NCBI RefSeq assembly: GCF_044542075.1
Contig: NZ_JBITTU010000004.1
Coordinates: 186,001-250,000, forward strand
Direction: 5' to 3'
Length of the DNA: 64,000 nucleotides
From: Leeuwenhoekiella sp044542075
GTDB lineage: Bacteria; Bacteroidota; Bacteroidia; Flavobacteriales; Flavobacteriaceae
The position numbers and the translations under genes are program-made. Positions 18,324-27,843 of this stretch are shown here, one piece after another. The notes beneath the pieces are model-generated. The model was not told the origin of the DNA and did no database searches. It worked only from the letters and a program-made list of their open reading frames with translations. Position 1 is the stretch's first letter. Each line of letters begins with the position of its first letter.

Positions 18324-19973
18324 ATGAAAAAGATAATTCAAATCGTATCCTACTGCTTTATACTGTTTACTGTATTAAGCTGCCAAGATGATGATTCCAC
18401 ATTAGAGCAGGTTCTGGTTCCTCAGAATCTAGAGGTAATTACAGAGATAACCACAGACGGTTCGGGCAATGTAACCTTTACAGCTTCGGCAGATAATGCA
18501 GTGACCTTTAGATTCTCTTTTCCTGATGGCTCTACGGTAGTTGCTCCCGCTGGAGTTTACACAAAGCGTTTTACAAAAACCGGTTTAAATAGCTATCAGG
18601 TAACTGTTTTGGCTTATGGTCAGGCAGGTGTGAGTAGTTCTAAACTCGTAGAAGTTTCGGTAGAAAGTGATTTCTCAGATCCCGATGCTATTGAGTTATT
18701 AACCGGCGGGGGATCCAAAACCTGGTATTGGGCAGCAGATGTTCCCAATCATCTAGGTGTAGGTCCTAATAATGATGATCCTAATCAGAACTATTTCTGG
18801 GCATTCTTTTCATTTACAGAACCTTTTGCCTTAGCAGATATTCCTTCAGCATCCTGTGCATATGATGATGAGTTTATTTTTAGCACATCTAATGGTGAGA
18901 ATTTAACTTACGTATACGATAATAAAGGCGCATCATTCTTTAACAGAAGCTACGCAAGTGTTGTAGGTGGGCAATCTCCAGATGACAGTTGTTATGAATT
19001 TGATACTAGTGGAGAAAATGCTGTTATATTGGCCCCATCTGAGTCTGTAGTTGCTGCAGAGCGTAAGCGCGGTACTGTAATGACACTCGGGGATAATGGT
19101 TTTATAGGTTACTATATAGGTACTAATGAATATGAGATTATATCTCTTACCGAAAACAGAATGGTTTTAAGAGCAGTCCAGGGTAATGATCAAGGCTTGG
19201 CCTGGTACGTTATCTTAACCTCTCAAAAACCGGTACGTGGAGCTACTGGTCCTGTTGCTGAAACAGATACATTTCCTAACTTATTGTGGTCAGACGAGTT
19301 TGATGTTAATGGAGCTCCTAATCCTTTAAACTGGACCTATGATATGGGTAACGGTCAGGTAGGATGGGGAAATAACGAACTTCAATATTATACAGATCGC
19401 GCAGACAATGTTAGTGTTGCTGATGGAGTTTTAAATATTACCGCTAAACGCGAAAACTTTATGGGACAGGAGTTTACTTCTGCTCGTTTAAAATCTGAAG
19501 GGTTACAGGAATTTACATTTGGTCGTGTTGAGGTACGTGCAAAACTTCCTGAAGGTGTAGGTACCTGGCCTGCAATCTGGATGTTGGGAGCAGATTATCA
19601 AACCAATCCCTGGCCGGGAACTGGTGAGATTGATATAATGGAACACGTGGGACGTAATCAAAATGAAGTGTTGTCTACGTTGCATTTTCCGGGAAATTCA
19701 GGAGCAAATGGAATATCTCAAAGTACTACAGTTAATGATGTTGCGGGTACCTTTCATGTATATGCAGCAGAATGGACCGAAACTCAAATACGTTTTTATG
19801 TAGATGATGAGTTATTTCATCTTTTTGAAAATGATAGTGAAAAACCATTTGACAAAGATTTCTTTTTGATTTTGAACGTTGCGATGGGTGGAAACCTGGG
19901 CGGAGACGTAGATCCGGCATTTACACAATCAAGTATGCAGGTTGACTATGTGCGCGTTTACCAGCGAGATTAA
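18324..19973 (+). CDS. GH16 endo-beta-1,3-glucanase (laminarinase), multidomain lipoprotein
   Basis: A 549-residue lipoprotein (Cys20, VLSCQDDD). A PKD-like domain covers about residues 35-115, a linking module about 120-300, and the GH16 domain about 315-549. The catalytic motif is GEIDIMEHVG, with Glu435 the expected nucleophile, Asp437 the helper and Glu440 the acid/base. The extra Met in the motif marks the laminarinase-type beta-bulge. It likely cuts laminarin at the outer face. The first GH16 strand contains WSDEFDVNGAPNPLNW. It is followed ten bases later by GH3. Confidence 0.93.
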   Translation: MKKIIQIVSYCFILFTVLSCQDDDSTLEQVLVPQNLEVITEITTDGSGNVTFTASADNAVTFRFSFPDGSTVVAPAGVYTKRFTKTGLNSYQVTVLAYGQAGVSSSKLVEVSVESDFSDPDAIELLTGGGSKTWYWAADVPNHLGVGPNNDDPNQNYFWAFFSFTEPFALADIPSASCAYDDEFIFSTSNGENLTYVYDNKGASFFNRSYASVVGGQSPDDSCYEFDTSGENAVILAPSESVVAAERKRGTVMTLGDNGFIGYYIGTNEYEIISLTENRMVLRAVQGNDQGLAWYVILTSQKPVRGATGPVAETDTFPNLLWSDEFDVNGAPNPLNWTYDMGNGQVGWGNNELQYYTDRADNVSVADGVLNITAKRENFMGQEFTSARLKSEGLQEFTFGRVEVRAKLPEGVGTWPAIWMLGADYQTNPWPGTGEIDIMEHVGRNQNEVLSTLHFPGNSGANGISQSTTVNDVAGTFHVYAAEWTETQIRFYVDDELFHLFENDSEKPFDKDFFLILNVAMGGNLGGDVDPAFTQSSMQVDYVRVYQRD

Positions 19974-19983
19974 AACCTAATAA

Positions 19984-22266
19984 ATGAAAAATAAACTCAT
20001 TATAACCCTTTACATTTTAATGCTTTTGCCTTTGCTAAATGCAGTGGCGCAAGCAGAGGGTATAAATAATATCGATCCCGTAATTGAGCAAAAAATAGAT
20101 TCTATAATCAGCTTAATGACGGTTAAGGAAAAAGTAGGTCAAATGACCCAATACAACGGAAGCTTTGACGTGACAGGCGCTCCTTCAGATATTGATTCTA
20201 AAACTAAACTTGAAAAACTAAAGAATGGGGAAGTTGGGTCTATGCTTAATGTACTAACTGCAAAAGCCACACGAGAGGCACAGGAAGTAGTAATGCAAAA
20301 TTCCCGTTTAAAAATACCTTTGATTTTTGGCTACGATGTGATTCACGGGTACAAAACTATGTTTCCGGTTCCTTTAGGGGAGAGTGCCAGCTGGGATTTA
20401 GAAGCTTTAAAATTGAGTGCACAAATTGCCGCTGAAGAGACTGCTGCTTCTGGTGTACACTGGACGTTTGCTCCTATGATAGATGTTTCTCGCGATGCGC
20501 GATGGGGTCGTATTATGGAAGGTGCAGGTGAAGATCCCTACTTAAATAGTGTTATAGGCGTTGCGCGTATTAAGGGTTTTCAAGGTGAAGATTTAAAAGC
20601 TATAAATACAATTGCGGCGTGTGCAAAACACTTTGCAGGATATGGATTTGCCGAAGCAGGTAGAGATTATAATACAGTTAATGTAGGTGAGTCTGAACTG
20701 CAAAACGCTATTCTATTACCTTTTAAGGCAGCCTCTGAAGCAGGTGTAGCTACATTTATGAATAGTTTTAATGAGATAGATGGTGTGCCGGCCACAGCTT
20801 CTACACATTTGCAGCGAGACATATTAAAAAGAGACTGGGATTATAAAGGATTTATGGTTTCAGACTGGGGATCTATCGCTGAATTAATACCGCATGGGTT
20901 TGCAAAAGACAAAATGCAGGCAGGTAAATTAGCTGTTGTTGCTGGTAGCGATATGGATATGGAAGGTCGAGTTTATGAAATGGCTTTAGAACCTTTAGTT
21001 GCAGATAATCAAATTGATGAAAAACTACTTAATGATGCAGTGCGTCGTATTCTACGCGTAAAGTTTGCGTTGGGTCTTTTTGAAAATCCGTATAAGTATA
21101 GTGATGAAAAGCGCGAGAAGGAGGTTTTGCTTTCAAAAGAAAATCTAGAAGCCTCTCGGGATATCGCTCGTAAATCTATTGTGCTTTTAAAGAACGAAAA
21201 GGGAATGCTTCCACTCAAAAAATCGTTGAAAAGTATAGCCGTAATCGGTCCTCTAGCAGATGACAAAGATGCTCCACTAGGAAATTGGCGTGCCCAGGCA
21301 ATAAAAAATTCTGCAGTTTCTGTTTTAGAAGGAATTAAAAATGCAGTGGGCAAAAACACACAGATTAATTATGCACAAGGCGCTTCTTTAGGTATGGGAG
21401 AACGTAGTTTCCTAATGCCATTAACTATAAATGAAACAGATACGTCTGGTTTTACTGAAGCTTTAGAAGCTGCTAAAAAATCTGAAGTGGTTGTTCTGGT
21501 AGTTGGTGAGGATGCATTTCAATCTGGAGAGGGGCGTAGCCAAACAACAATTAAGTTAAGAGGTGTTCAGCAAGAATTAATAGACGCGGTAGCTGAGGTT
21601 AACAGTAATATAGTTTTAGTTCTAATGAATGGTCGCCCTTTAGATATTAGTAAGCCTAATGAGCAGGTTTCTGCAATTTTAGAAACCTGGTTTTTAGGTT
21701 CAGAAGCTGGCAATGCGATAGCCGATGTACTTTTTGGAGCATATAACCCTAGCGGCAAATTACCGGTATCTTTTCCTAGAAATGTAGGACAGGAGCCATT
21801 GTATTATAATCAGAAGAATACAGGAAGACCATCTAGTGATATGGTAACTTACTCTGGGTATCAGGATTCTTCAAGAGAAGCCTTGTTTCCTTTTGGTTTC
21901 GGGTTGAGCTATTCTACGTTTGAGTATGGTAATGTAAGCCTTGACGCTAAGGACTTTTCTGGTGAGGGTATGCTTAATGTTTCGGTAGCTATAACAAATA
22001 CCGCTAACGTAGCCGGTAAAGAAACGGTACAATTATACATTAGAGATCTAGTTGCAAGTCGCACGAGACCTGTAAAAGAACTACGTGATTTTAAACAGAT
22101 TCTGCTTGAAGCAGGAGAGACAAAAACAGTGACTTTTACGATTAACTCAAAAACCTTAGAATTTTATTCCGCGAATGCGAAATGGGAAGTAGAACCAGGA
22201 GATTTTGAGATTATGATAGGTACAAATTCTGTTGATTTACAAACAGTAAAGATTACTTATGAGTAA
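19984..22266 (+). CDS. GH3 beta-glucosidase (BglX-like), periplasmic
   Basis: A 760-residue GH3 enzyme with a cleaved signal peptide (ending near AVAQA). The TIM-barrel domain includes KHFAGYGFAEAGRDYN and the nucleophile motif GFMVSDWGS (Asp294). The alpha/beta sandwich domain has VLVVGEDAFQSGEGRSQT with an acid/base candidate Glu, followed by a C-terminal fibronectin-like domain (GKETVQLYIRD). It removes terminal glucose from oligosaccharides imported by SusCD. Length and domain order are normal for BglX. It is followed by a terminator-like hairpin. Confidence 0.95.
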   Translation: MKNKLIITLYILMLLPLLNAVAQAEGINNIDPVIEQKIDSIISLMTVKEKVGQMTQYNGSFDVTGAPSDIDSKTKLEKLKNGEVGSMLNVLTAKATREAQEVVMQNSRLKIPLIFGYDVIHGYKTMFPVPLGESASWDLEALKLSAQIAAEETAASGVHWTFAPMIDVSRDARWGRIMEGAGEDPYLNSVIGVARIKGFQGEDLKAINTIAACAKHFAGYGFAEAGRDYNTVNVGESELQNAILLPFKAASEAGVATFMNSFNEIDGVPATASTHLQRDILKRDWDYKGFMVSDWGSIAELIPHGFAKDKMQAGKLAVVAGSDMDMEGRVYEMALEPLVADNQIDEKLLNDAVRRILRVKFALGLFENPYKYSDEKREKEVLLSKENLEASRDIARKSIVLLKNEKGMLPLKKSLKSIAVIGPLADDKDAPLGNWRAQAIKNSAVSVLEGIKNAVGKNTQINYAQGASLGMGERSFLMPLTINETDTSGFTEALEAAKKSEVVVLVVGEDAFQSGEGRSQTTIKLRGVQQELIDAVAEVNSNIVLVLMNGRPLDISKPNEQVSAILETWFLGSEAGNAIADVLFGAYNPSGKLPVSFPRNVGQEPLYYNQKNTGRPSSDMVTYSGYQDSSREALFPFGFGLSYSTFEYGNVSLDAKDFSGEGMLNVSVAITNTANVAGKETVQLYIRDLVASRTRPVKELRDFKQILLEAGETKTVTFTINSKTLEFYSANAKWEVEPGDFEIMIGTNSVDLQTVKITYE

Positions 22267-22275
22267 TTAAATTTA

Positions 22276-22311
22276 AACACCTATTGTTTCCCTAGACGTT
22301 AGGTGTTTTTC
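22276..22311 (+). terminator. Hairpin after GH3
   Basis: AACACCTA and TAGGTGTT arms with a 16-base loop, then TTTCTT. It lies between GH3 and the last GH16 gene, so it may only attenuate read-through. Confidence 0.55.
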
Positions 22312-22322
22312 TTAAATATAAA

Positions 22323-23099
22323 GTGATGATTAAAAACATATTGACTATAGTTGGCCTTACTCTTATATTAGTGAGTTGCAAAGCACAGAAACAGTCACAA
22401 TTAATTTGGTCAGATGAGTTTAATGGAAACAGACTAAATACGTCTGCATGGAATTTTGAGACGGGTGATGGCTGTCCAAACCTTTGTGGTTGGGGAAATA
22501 ATGAACGCCAGATCTATACCAAAGATAATCATCGATTAGAAGACGGTAAATTGATTATTACAGCCCGTAAAGATGGAGACGTCTATACATCTACGCGTAT
22601 TACTACAAAAGGGAAGCACGAGTTTAAATATGGTCGTATGGAAGCTCGTGCAAAATTAGCATTGGGTGAAGGCTTATGGCCGGCATTCTGGATGCTAGGG
22701 TCAAATATTGATCAGGCAGGGTGGCCGTCGAGTGGTGAAATAGATATTTTAGAATATGTAGGCAAAGAGCAGGATATGGTATATACAACACTTCACGTTC
22801 CTGCTGGTCACGGGGATTCAGCCTTTAGTAAGAAAACAAAAATTGAAGATATAGAAGAGGGATATCATACTTATGCGGCCGAGTGGTCTCCACAGCAGAT
22901 AGAATTTTTTGTAGATGACAAATCTGTATTTATTTACAACCCAGAAGATAAAACTAAAGAGGTTTGGCCTTTTGATCAGCCGTTTTATTTTATAATTAAT
23001 CTCGCCATAGGCGGAAACTTTGGCGGTCCTAAAGTTGATGATTCTGTTTTTCCGCAAGAATTTATAATAGATTACGTGCGGGTTTACAAGATGGATTAA
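22323..23099 (+). CDS. GH16 endo-beta-1,3-glucanase, single-domain lipoprotein
   Basis: A 258-residue lipoprotein (lipobox Cys19, LVSCKAQ) made of a single GH16 domain. The motif GEIDILEYVG gives Glu139 as nucleophile and Glu144 as acid/base. WSDEFNGNRLNTSAW and NLAIGGNFGGPKVDD are other family segments. It resembles the first GH16 of this locus without the accessory modules, so the pair may differ in location or in preference for branched or short substrates. It closes the glucan locus. Confidence 0.94.
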   Translation: MMIKNILTIVGLTLILVSCKAQKQSQLIWSDEFNGNRLNTSAWNFETGDGCPNLCGWGNNERQIYTKDNHRLEDGKLIITARKDGDVYTSTRITTKGKHEFKYGRMEARAKLALGEGLWPAFWMLGSNIDQAGWPSSGEIDILEYVGKEQDMVYTTLHVPAGHGDSAFSKKTKIEDIEEGYHTYAAEWSPQQIEFFVDDKSVFIYNPEDKTKEVWPFDQPFYFIINLAIGGNFGGPKVDDSVFPQEFIIDYVRVYKMD

Positions 23100-23118
23100 A
23101 CTGGTGTTTAAGAAAAAA

Positions 23119-23155
23119 AAGGCTCCTATCTAAAGTTAGATAGGAGCCTTTTTTT
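23119..23155. terminator. Strong bidirectional terminator
   Basis: GGCTCCTATCTA and TAGATAGGAGCC arms, flanked by eight A on the left and T7 on the right. It separates the glucan locus from the convergent PAP2 gene and can serve both strands. Confidence 0.92.
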
Positions 23156-23167
23156 CAAAATGATTTT

Positions 23168-23962
23168 TTAAAAGGAATAGCTGAGGTAAACCCCTTGAAA
23201 ACGAGAATCTAATACTGGCGTAAACGATAAATCTTCGTATTTTTTCTTATGCAATTCAGGAATTAAGATCCCCGATGCCGCACCCATTGCATAACCTAGT
23301 AAAACGTCGCTTAAAAAATGATTACCGGCTTCTACTCGCATAACGCCTACGGTTGCAGGTATGATTGCAGCTCCAGTCCAGACAAGCCATTTATTTTTCA
23401 TATCGGGGTTAAAGTCGGTTAATACTTTAGCCGCAAAAAAAGTAGCTGTAGCAGAAGCAGCTACGTGACCCGAGTAGAAACTTCTTGTATTGGTAGACTT
23501 CATACGTTCATCAAGGTCTAAATCTTCATTGTAAGCACGTGGCCGAATACGATCTGTTAAGCCAGCAGATAGTGTAAATAGCGCAGCAGTAGTTGATAAA
23601 GATTCCAGATACATCACACTTAACTGACCTATATGATTATTTTGATCGCCCGTAAAGAGCACTGCTAATGGCACAGCGAATGCTGTATAAAAGGGAATAT
23701 CACTTAATTTATTTAAATCATCGTCATAATTTCCGGCAGACCATCTATCAAAAGAAGGAATATTTTTTTTATCGAGATTTAAAATAGTCTCTTCAGAGAT
23801 ATCTTCTTTATTTTGAATTATTAAAAAACCTCCCGCGGTACCTGCCAGACCTGCACCCAGCCAGGTTGCATCTTTTGCCCAGCTTATTTCGTAAGGAGAC
23901 GGTTTGTTTTGAGAGTGAAGTGTTATCGAGAAGAAAAGCAAAATTAAAAATGTACTGCGCAT
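23168..23962 (-). CDS. PAP2 family phosphatase
   Basis: About 264 residues from the ATG at 23962. An upstream in-frame extension to 24085 exists, but only the internal start gives a signal peptide (MRSTFLILLFFSITLHSQ). PAP2 motifs are GLTDRIRPRAY, FYSGHVAASATATFFAAK and VEAGNHFLSDVLLGYAMG. Such enzymes dephosphorylate lipid phosphates such as undecaprenyl pyrophosphate or phosphatidate at the periplasmic face. The arrangement with the neighbouring gene on the other strand is divergent (113 bp apart). Confidence 0.85.
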   Translation of the reverse strand: MRSTFLILLFFSITLHSQNKPSPYEISWAKDATWLGAGLAGTAGGFLIIQNKEDISEETILNLDKKNIPSFDRWSAGNYDDDLNKLSDIPFYTAFAVPLAVLFTGDQNNHIGQLSVMYLESLSTTAALFTLSAGLTDRIRPRAYNEDLDLDERMKSTNTRSFYSGHVAASATATFFAAKVLTDFNPDMKNKWLVWTGAAIIPATVGVMRVEAGNHFLSDVLLGYAMGAASGILIPELHKKKYEDLSFTPVLDSRFQGVYLSYSF

Positions 23963-24075
23963 AGATAGGTTATTTGGTTGTTGGGCTAAATTCTGTAATT
24001 TATAAATATGCTGTATGCGATTTAACGATATTATAGCACTTTCTTCCACCGAAGCAATGACTATATTTGCAAGGT

Positions 24076-25632
24076 ATGAGCACACTTATTTCTTTAAATA
24101 TTCTTCCGGAAGAATTAGAAAATACAGATCTTATTTTGAGGTATGCTTCAAAAAAAGCAAATATTAAACCAGACCAGATTAGAGATTGGCGTATACGCAA
24201 GCGATCAATAGACGCCCGTAAAAAGCCAGTTAAAATGCAACTTCAGATAGAAATATGGAAAACTGAAGAGCAGCGTGAGCATCTTAATAAATTTAATTCT
24301 CAAGATGTAAGTAGTTGCCCTGCAATAGCTATAATAGGCGCAGGTCCTGCAGGTTTATATGCAGCTTTGCGTGCTATTGAGGCAGGTTTAAAGCCTATTG
24401 TTTTTGAACGCGGTAAAGATGTACGAGAACGCAGACGCGATCTTGCTAAAATAAATAAAGAACAAATTGTAAATCCTGAGTCTAATTATTGTTTTGGAGA
24501 AGGGGGTGCCGGTACTTATTCTGACGGGAAGCTTTATACGCGATCAAAAAAACGCGGTAATGTATTAAAGGCTTTAGAGTGGCTGGTAAATTTTGGTGCA
24601 GATGAAGATATTTTGGTAGATGCGCACCCGCATATAGGTACAAACAAGTTGCCTAAGCTTATTACAGCAATGCGTGAAGCTATAATTGAAGCCGGTGGTG
24701 AGGTTCATTTTGATTCAAAACTTACCGATTTAAAGATCGAAGAAAACAGAATAAAGGGTATTGTTATTAACGAAACCCAGAAGTATGAGTTTACAGAAGT
24801 GATATTGGCAACAGGTCATTCTGCCAGAGATATTTTTTATATGCTTCACGATAAAAAGGTAAAGCTTGAGGCTAAACCTTTTGCACTGGGTGTGAGAATA
24901 GAGCACCAGCAGGAAGTGATCAATTATATTCAATACCATGGGGAAACTAATAATCCTTATCTCCCGCCGGCTGCTTACAGTCTGGTAGCGCAAATAGATG
25001 GAATGGGTGTGTATTCGTTTTGTATGTGCCCCGGTGGGATTATAGCTCCGTGTGCTACAGCGCAGGAGGAGGTAGTTACTAACGGTTGGAGTCCTAGCAA
25101 ACGTAACAATCCTTATGCAAATTCTGGAATAGTGGTTAGTGTAGAGCCAAAAGATTTACCCAATTACACTCCAAATGATCCTTTTGTATGTCTTAATTTT
25201 CAGAAGGAAGTAGAACGTATTTGTTGGGTTGCAGGGGGAAAAACGCAGCAAGTGCCGGCACAACGTATGACCGATTTTGTAAAAGGAATTAAATCTAAAG
25301 ATTTCCCTAAAACTTCGTATCAACCCGGAATTGTAAGTGCAGATCTTAATAAAGTTTTACCGCATTTAATAGCTAGTAGGCTGAAGAAAGCATTTCTAAA
25401 TTTCGGTAAAAAAATGCCGGGCTATTTATCTAAAGATGCCGTTTTACATGCTCCGGAAAGCAGAACTTCATCGCCGATATCTATACCCAGAAATAATGAA
25501 ACTTTAGAACACGTAGAAATTCACGGACTTTACCCTTGTGGAGAAGGAGCAGGTTATGCCGGTGGTATTATGTCTGCTGCAATTGACGGTATTAATTGTG
25601 TAGATGCGATAGCTTTAAAATATAAGCTCTAA
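24076..25632 (+). CDS. FAD/NAD(P)-dependent oxidoreductase (YhiN/HI0933-like flavoprotein family)
   Basis: About 518 residues from ATG 24076; a TTG three codons earlier is less likely. The first 90 residues form a small basic N-terminal domain. A dinucleotide-binding loop follows (IIGAGPAGLYAALRAIEAG), then NYCFGEGGAGTYSDGKLYTR and a C-terminal FAD motif YPCGEGAGYAGGIMSAAIDG. These are features of a widespread conserved flavoprotein family whose substrate is unknown. It stands alone with its own terminator. Confidence 0.82.
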   Translation: MSTLISLNILPEELENTDLILRYASKKANIKPDQIRDWRIRKRSIDARKKPVKMQLQIEIWKTEEQREHLNKFNSQDVSSCPAIAIIGAGPAGLYAALRAIEAGLKPIVFERGKDVRERRRDLAKINKEQIVNPESNYCFGEGGAGTYSDGKLYTRSKKRGNVLKALEWLVNFGADEDILVDAHPHIGTNKLPKLITAMREAIIEAGGEVHFDSKLTDLKIEENRIKGIVINETQKYEFTEVILATGHSARDIFYMLHDKKVKLEAKPFALGVRIEHQQEVINYIQYHGETNNPYLPPAAYSLVAQIDGMGVYSFCMCPGGIIAPCATAQEEVVTNGWSPSKRNNPYANSGIVVSVEPKDLPNYTPNDPFVCLNFQKEVERICWVAGGKTQQVPAQRMTDFVKGIKSKDFPKTSYQPGIVSADLNKVLPHLIASRLKKAFLNFGKKMPGYLSKDAVLHAPESRTSSPISIPRNNETLEHVEIHGLYPCGEGAGYAGGIMSAAIDGINCVDAIALKYKL

Positions 25633-25660
25633 GATTATAATCACATACACCCATAAATTA

Positions 25661-25692
25661 CAAAAGCCCTGCAATTGCAGGGCTTTTGTTTG
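25661..25692. terminator. Bidirectional terminator
   Basis: AGCCCTGCAATTGCAGGGCT is a perfect palindrome, flanked by CAAA and TTTG runs, between the flavoprotein gene and the convergent small lipoprotein gene. Confidence 0.88.
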
Positions 25693-25712
25693 GATCTTTG
25701 TAGTTTTTTGAA

Positions 25713-25916
25713 TTACTCAGCAGCAGGAGTTTCAACTTGAAGAGTGTCATTAACAACTTCTTCAACTTCAACTTCTTGAACAGGAGCTTCAGGAGCAACT
25801 TCTTCCATAGAAGTTTCTTCCATTACTTCTTCTGTCTTCTCCTCAGATGCTTCTCTGCAAGATGCAACTGTAATCATTAGACTCAATGCGAAACCAGCTA
25901 ATAAAATGCGTTTCAT
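25713..25916 (-). CDS. Small acidic lipoprotein
   Basis: A 67-residue lipoprotein. The signal sequence ends at the lipobox VASC (Cys20). The mature part is almost entirely Glu, Val, Thr and Pro (EEVMEETSMEEVAPEAP). It has no fold I recognise and probably is a disordered acidic tail on the membrane. Similar very acidic small lipoproteins occur in other flavobacteria. Confidence 0.7.
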   Translation of the reverse strand: MKRILLAGFALSLMITVASCREASEEKTEEVMEETSMEEVAPEAPVQEVEVEEVVNDTLQVETPAAE

Positions 25917-26006
25917 AATTATAAATTTATTGCGTTTAAAATGCGTGCGAATGTAATCTAAATCTCAATACGCCAAACAAATTAATTTAAAATTTTTTTG
26001 ATTTTT

Positions 26007-26414
26007 TTAGGCGTATGCCTGGGTGATCATTTTTATTCTTCTATCTAAAAATTGCTTCTCATTTAAATCGAGTTGGGATGCAAAATTATTGATATAAAGT
26101 TTAGAATAATTTTTAATAATGTGATGTAGAATTTGACTTCTAGATTTCTTTAGGAGTGCTGTATTTAAACCTATTACCATATTTTTAGGTTCAATTATAC
26201 ATTCTTTTTTAAATGGATTCCAAAAGGTTGTTATATGTACTTTGTCAGAATCAGAATTATTCATATCATCAATGATTTTTTGAAATTTCAAAGCATCATT
26301 ATGATTTAAATTATTGAGTAATTGTTCCTGGAAGAATGGACTACGCAAAATTAGATCTGCTCTATTAACAGCGCTTTTAATTAGCGTATTTTTTCCCTCG
26401 TATTTTAGGTTCAT
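26007..26414 (-). CDS. Hypothetical protein
   Basis: A 135-residue basic cytoplasmic protein, probably helical, containing LLNNLNHNDALKFQKIIDDMNN and a central strand-rich segment (VHITTFWNPFKKECIIEP). I recognise no family. An 18-base near-perfect palindrome sits 22 bp upstream of its start. AT-rich flanks suggest accessory DNA. Confidence 0.6.
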   Translation of the reverse strand: MNLKYEGKNTLIKSAVNRADLILRSPFFQEQLLNNLNHNDALKFQKIIDDMNNSDSDKVHITTFWNPFKKECIIEPKNMVIGLNTALLKKSRSQILHHIIKNYSKLYINNFASQLDLNEKQFLDRRIKMITQAYA

Positions 26415-26435
26415 GATAATTAAGTGATTAACTAA

Positions 26436-26453
26436 ATCGATATTTATATCGAT
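26436..26453. promoter_or_regulatory. Inverted repeat ATCGATAT-TT-ATATCGAT
   Basis: Two perfect 8-bp arms separated by two T, 22 bp upstream of the gene starting at 26414. This is a candidate operator for that gene. Confidence 0.4.
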
Positions 26454-26947
26454 AATAAATTAGATTATTTTAATGCTATTATAGGAGGGGTATGGGGCGC
26501 TGTAGAGGTCGAAAATATTCTAAAATCATTTGTAGGTTGTCTTAACAACGTAACTAATTTCCTACTAGACTTCTGTCCATTCTCTTACACTACCTAACAA
26601 ATTTAGAAATTTAATTTTCACTCAAATGTGAGAAAGTACAAATTTAGATACATTACAGAAATAAACGATTAAGTGTAAAATAGAACATTAATAGTTGCTC
26701 TATTTCTTAATATTCAAAATAATTTATAGAAATTAATTGATTTAATTGAAGAATATTCATGTATGCTGAAATATCTACTGGGCAATTGAGATAGTTCTAT
26801 TTTAAAATTAAAATCTAATAGAAATCTTAAAATAAGGGAATTTATTTAAAAACTTGGGAAATAATTAATAGTTGCTATTAAAGTATTTGTAATCATTATT
26901 ATTAGAAGTGAATTGTCTTGTAATTTAGAGTTGTAAATAACAAGATT
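26454..26947. other. AT-rich intergenic stretch
   Basis: No credible ORF. It contains a 13-bp direct repeat ATTAATAGTTGCT at 26687-26699 and 26864-26876. It may carry the promoter of the small secreted protein at 26948 or be remnant accessory DNA. Confidence 0.4.
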
Positions 26948-27256
26948 ATGAAAACTCTTATAACCATATTCAATATATTTTTAATTTCATTTAGTGGAAT
27001 TACCCTAGATGAAAAACCTGCAGAACTTATTCAAGACCAACTCGTTTTTGATGGTTATGAAGGAAATTATTATTTCTTTACAAATAAAGATTATCAAGCA
27101 GTAGTGCTAGAATTATCAAATCAAGAATCTTTAAAATATGATCTTGTAAATGGCAATCTAGAAGGTAAAACTTTTAAAGTCGCTTACAAATCAATTGAAA
27201 ACCCTAAAAATTCTTCAGCAATAGGTACTATTCAATCTTTAGAACCCATACAGTAA
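26948..27256 (+). CDS. Small secreted hypothetical protein
   Basis: 102 residues with a likely signal peptide (MKTLITIFNIFLISFSG). The mature part alternates short beta strands (LVFDGYEGNYYFFTNKDYQAVVLEL). No known domain is recognised. It stands alone, with a terminator 18 bp after its stop. Confidence 0.6.
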   Translation: MKTLITIFNIFLISFSGITLDEKPAELIQDQLVFDGYEGNYYFFTNKDYQAVVLELSNQESLKYDLVNGNLEGKTFKVAYKSIENPKNSSAIGTIQSLEPIQ

Positions 27257-27274
27257 CCGTAAATACTAACTTTT

Positions 27275-27298
27275 AAAAAGCCTATTCGGGCTTTTTTT
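27275..27298 (+). terminator. Rho-independent terminator
   Basis: AAAAAGCC and GGCTTTTTTT arms around TATTCG, just after the small secreted protein gene. Confidence 0.75.
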
Positions 27299-27334
27299 AC
27301 AGCTACTAACGACCCAAAATGGTGAATGTCTGGT

Positions 27335-27342
27335 TAATTTTG
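27335..27342 (+). promoter_or_regulatory. Possible -7 box of the Fur-family gene
   Basis: TAATTTTG matches TAnnTTTG, 35 bp before the ATG at 27377. No clear -33 element. Confidence 0.3.
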
Positions 27343-27376
27343 TAAAAGAATTTTTAATTGTAATAAAACTGATGTT

Positions 27377-27802
27377 ATGCTGAATACCATACGTGTTGAA
27401 GAGAATTTACAGGCAAAGCATATTCGACCCACGGCAATGCGTATTTTGGTTTATAAACTATTAAACAGTGCAGATAAGGCGCTTGCCCTGGCAGATATTG
27501 AGCACACCTTTACTTCAGCAGAACGCACCACATTATTTAGAACACTCAAAACTTTTGAAGAGAAGGGTATTGTACATCAAATTCAGGATGGGACAGGTAT
27601 TACTAAATATGCATTGTGTGAACCTAACTGTAATTGCGAACTCGATCGTGATTTACATTTGCACTTTCACTGTACCATTTGTGACGATACCGTATGCCTT
27701 ACAGAGCATAAAATACCTCATATTAACTTACCAGAAGGCTATAAGGCCGAAGATGCCAATTTAGTTATAAAAGGAGTGTGTGATAAATGCAATTCACTGT
27801 AA
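27377..27802 (+). CDS. Fur family transcriptional regulator (Zur-like)
   Basis: A 141-residue winged-helix regulator. The DNA-recognition segment is FTSAERTTLFRTLKTFEEKG. Metal ligands are in CEPNCNCELDRDLHLHFHCTICDDTVCLTEH and the terminal GVCDKCNS. The cysteine pairs form the structural zinc site. It is followed 41 bp later by a metal-exporting ATPase, which suggests zinc (or cadmium) control of efflux or homeostasis. The exact metal cannot be fixed. Confidence 0.85.
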   Translation: MLNTIRVEENLQAKHIRPTAMRILVYKLLNSADKALALADIEHTFTSAERTTLFRTLKTFEEKGIVHQIQDGTGITKYALCEPNCNCELDRDLHLHFHCTICDDTVCLTEHKIPHINLPEGYKAEDANLVIKGVCDKCNSL

Positions 27803-27843
27803 ATGCACTTCTGTTGCATTGATTTTATAGAGACCTTGCAACT

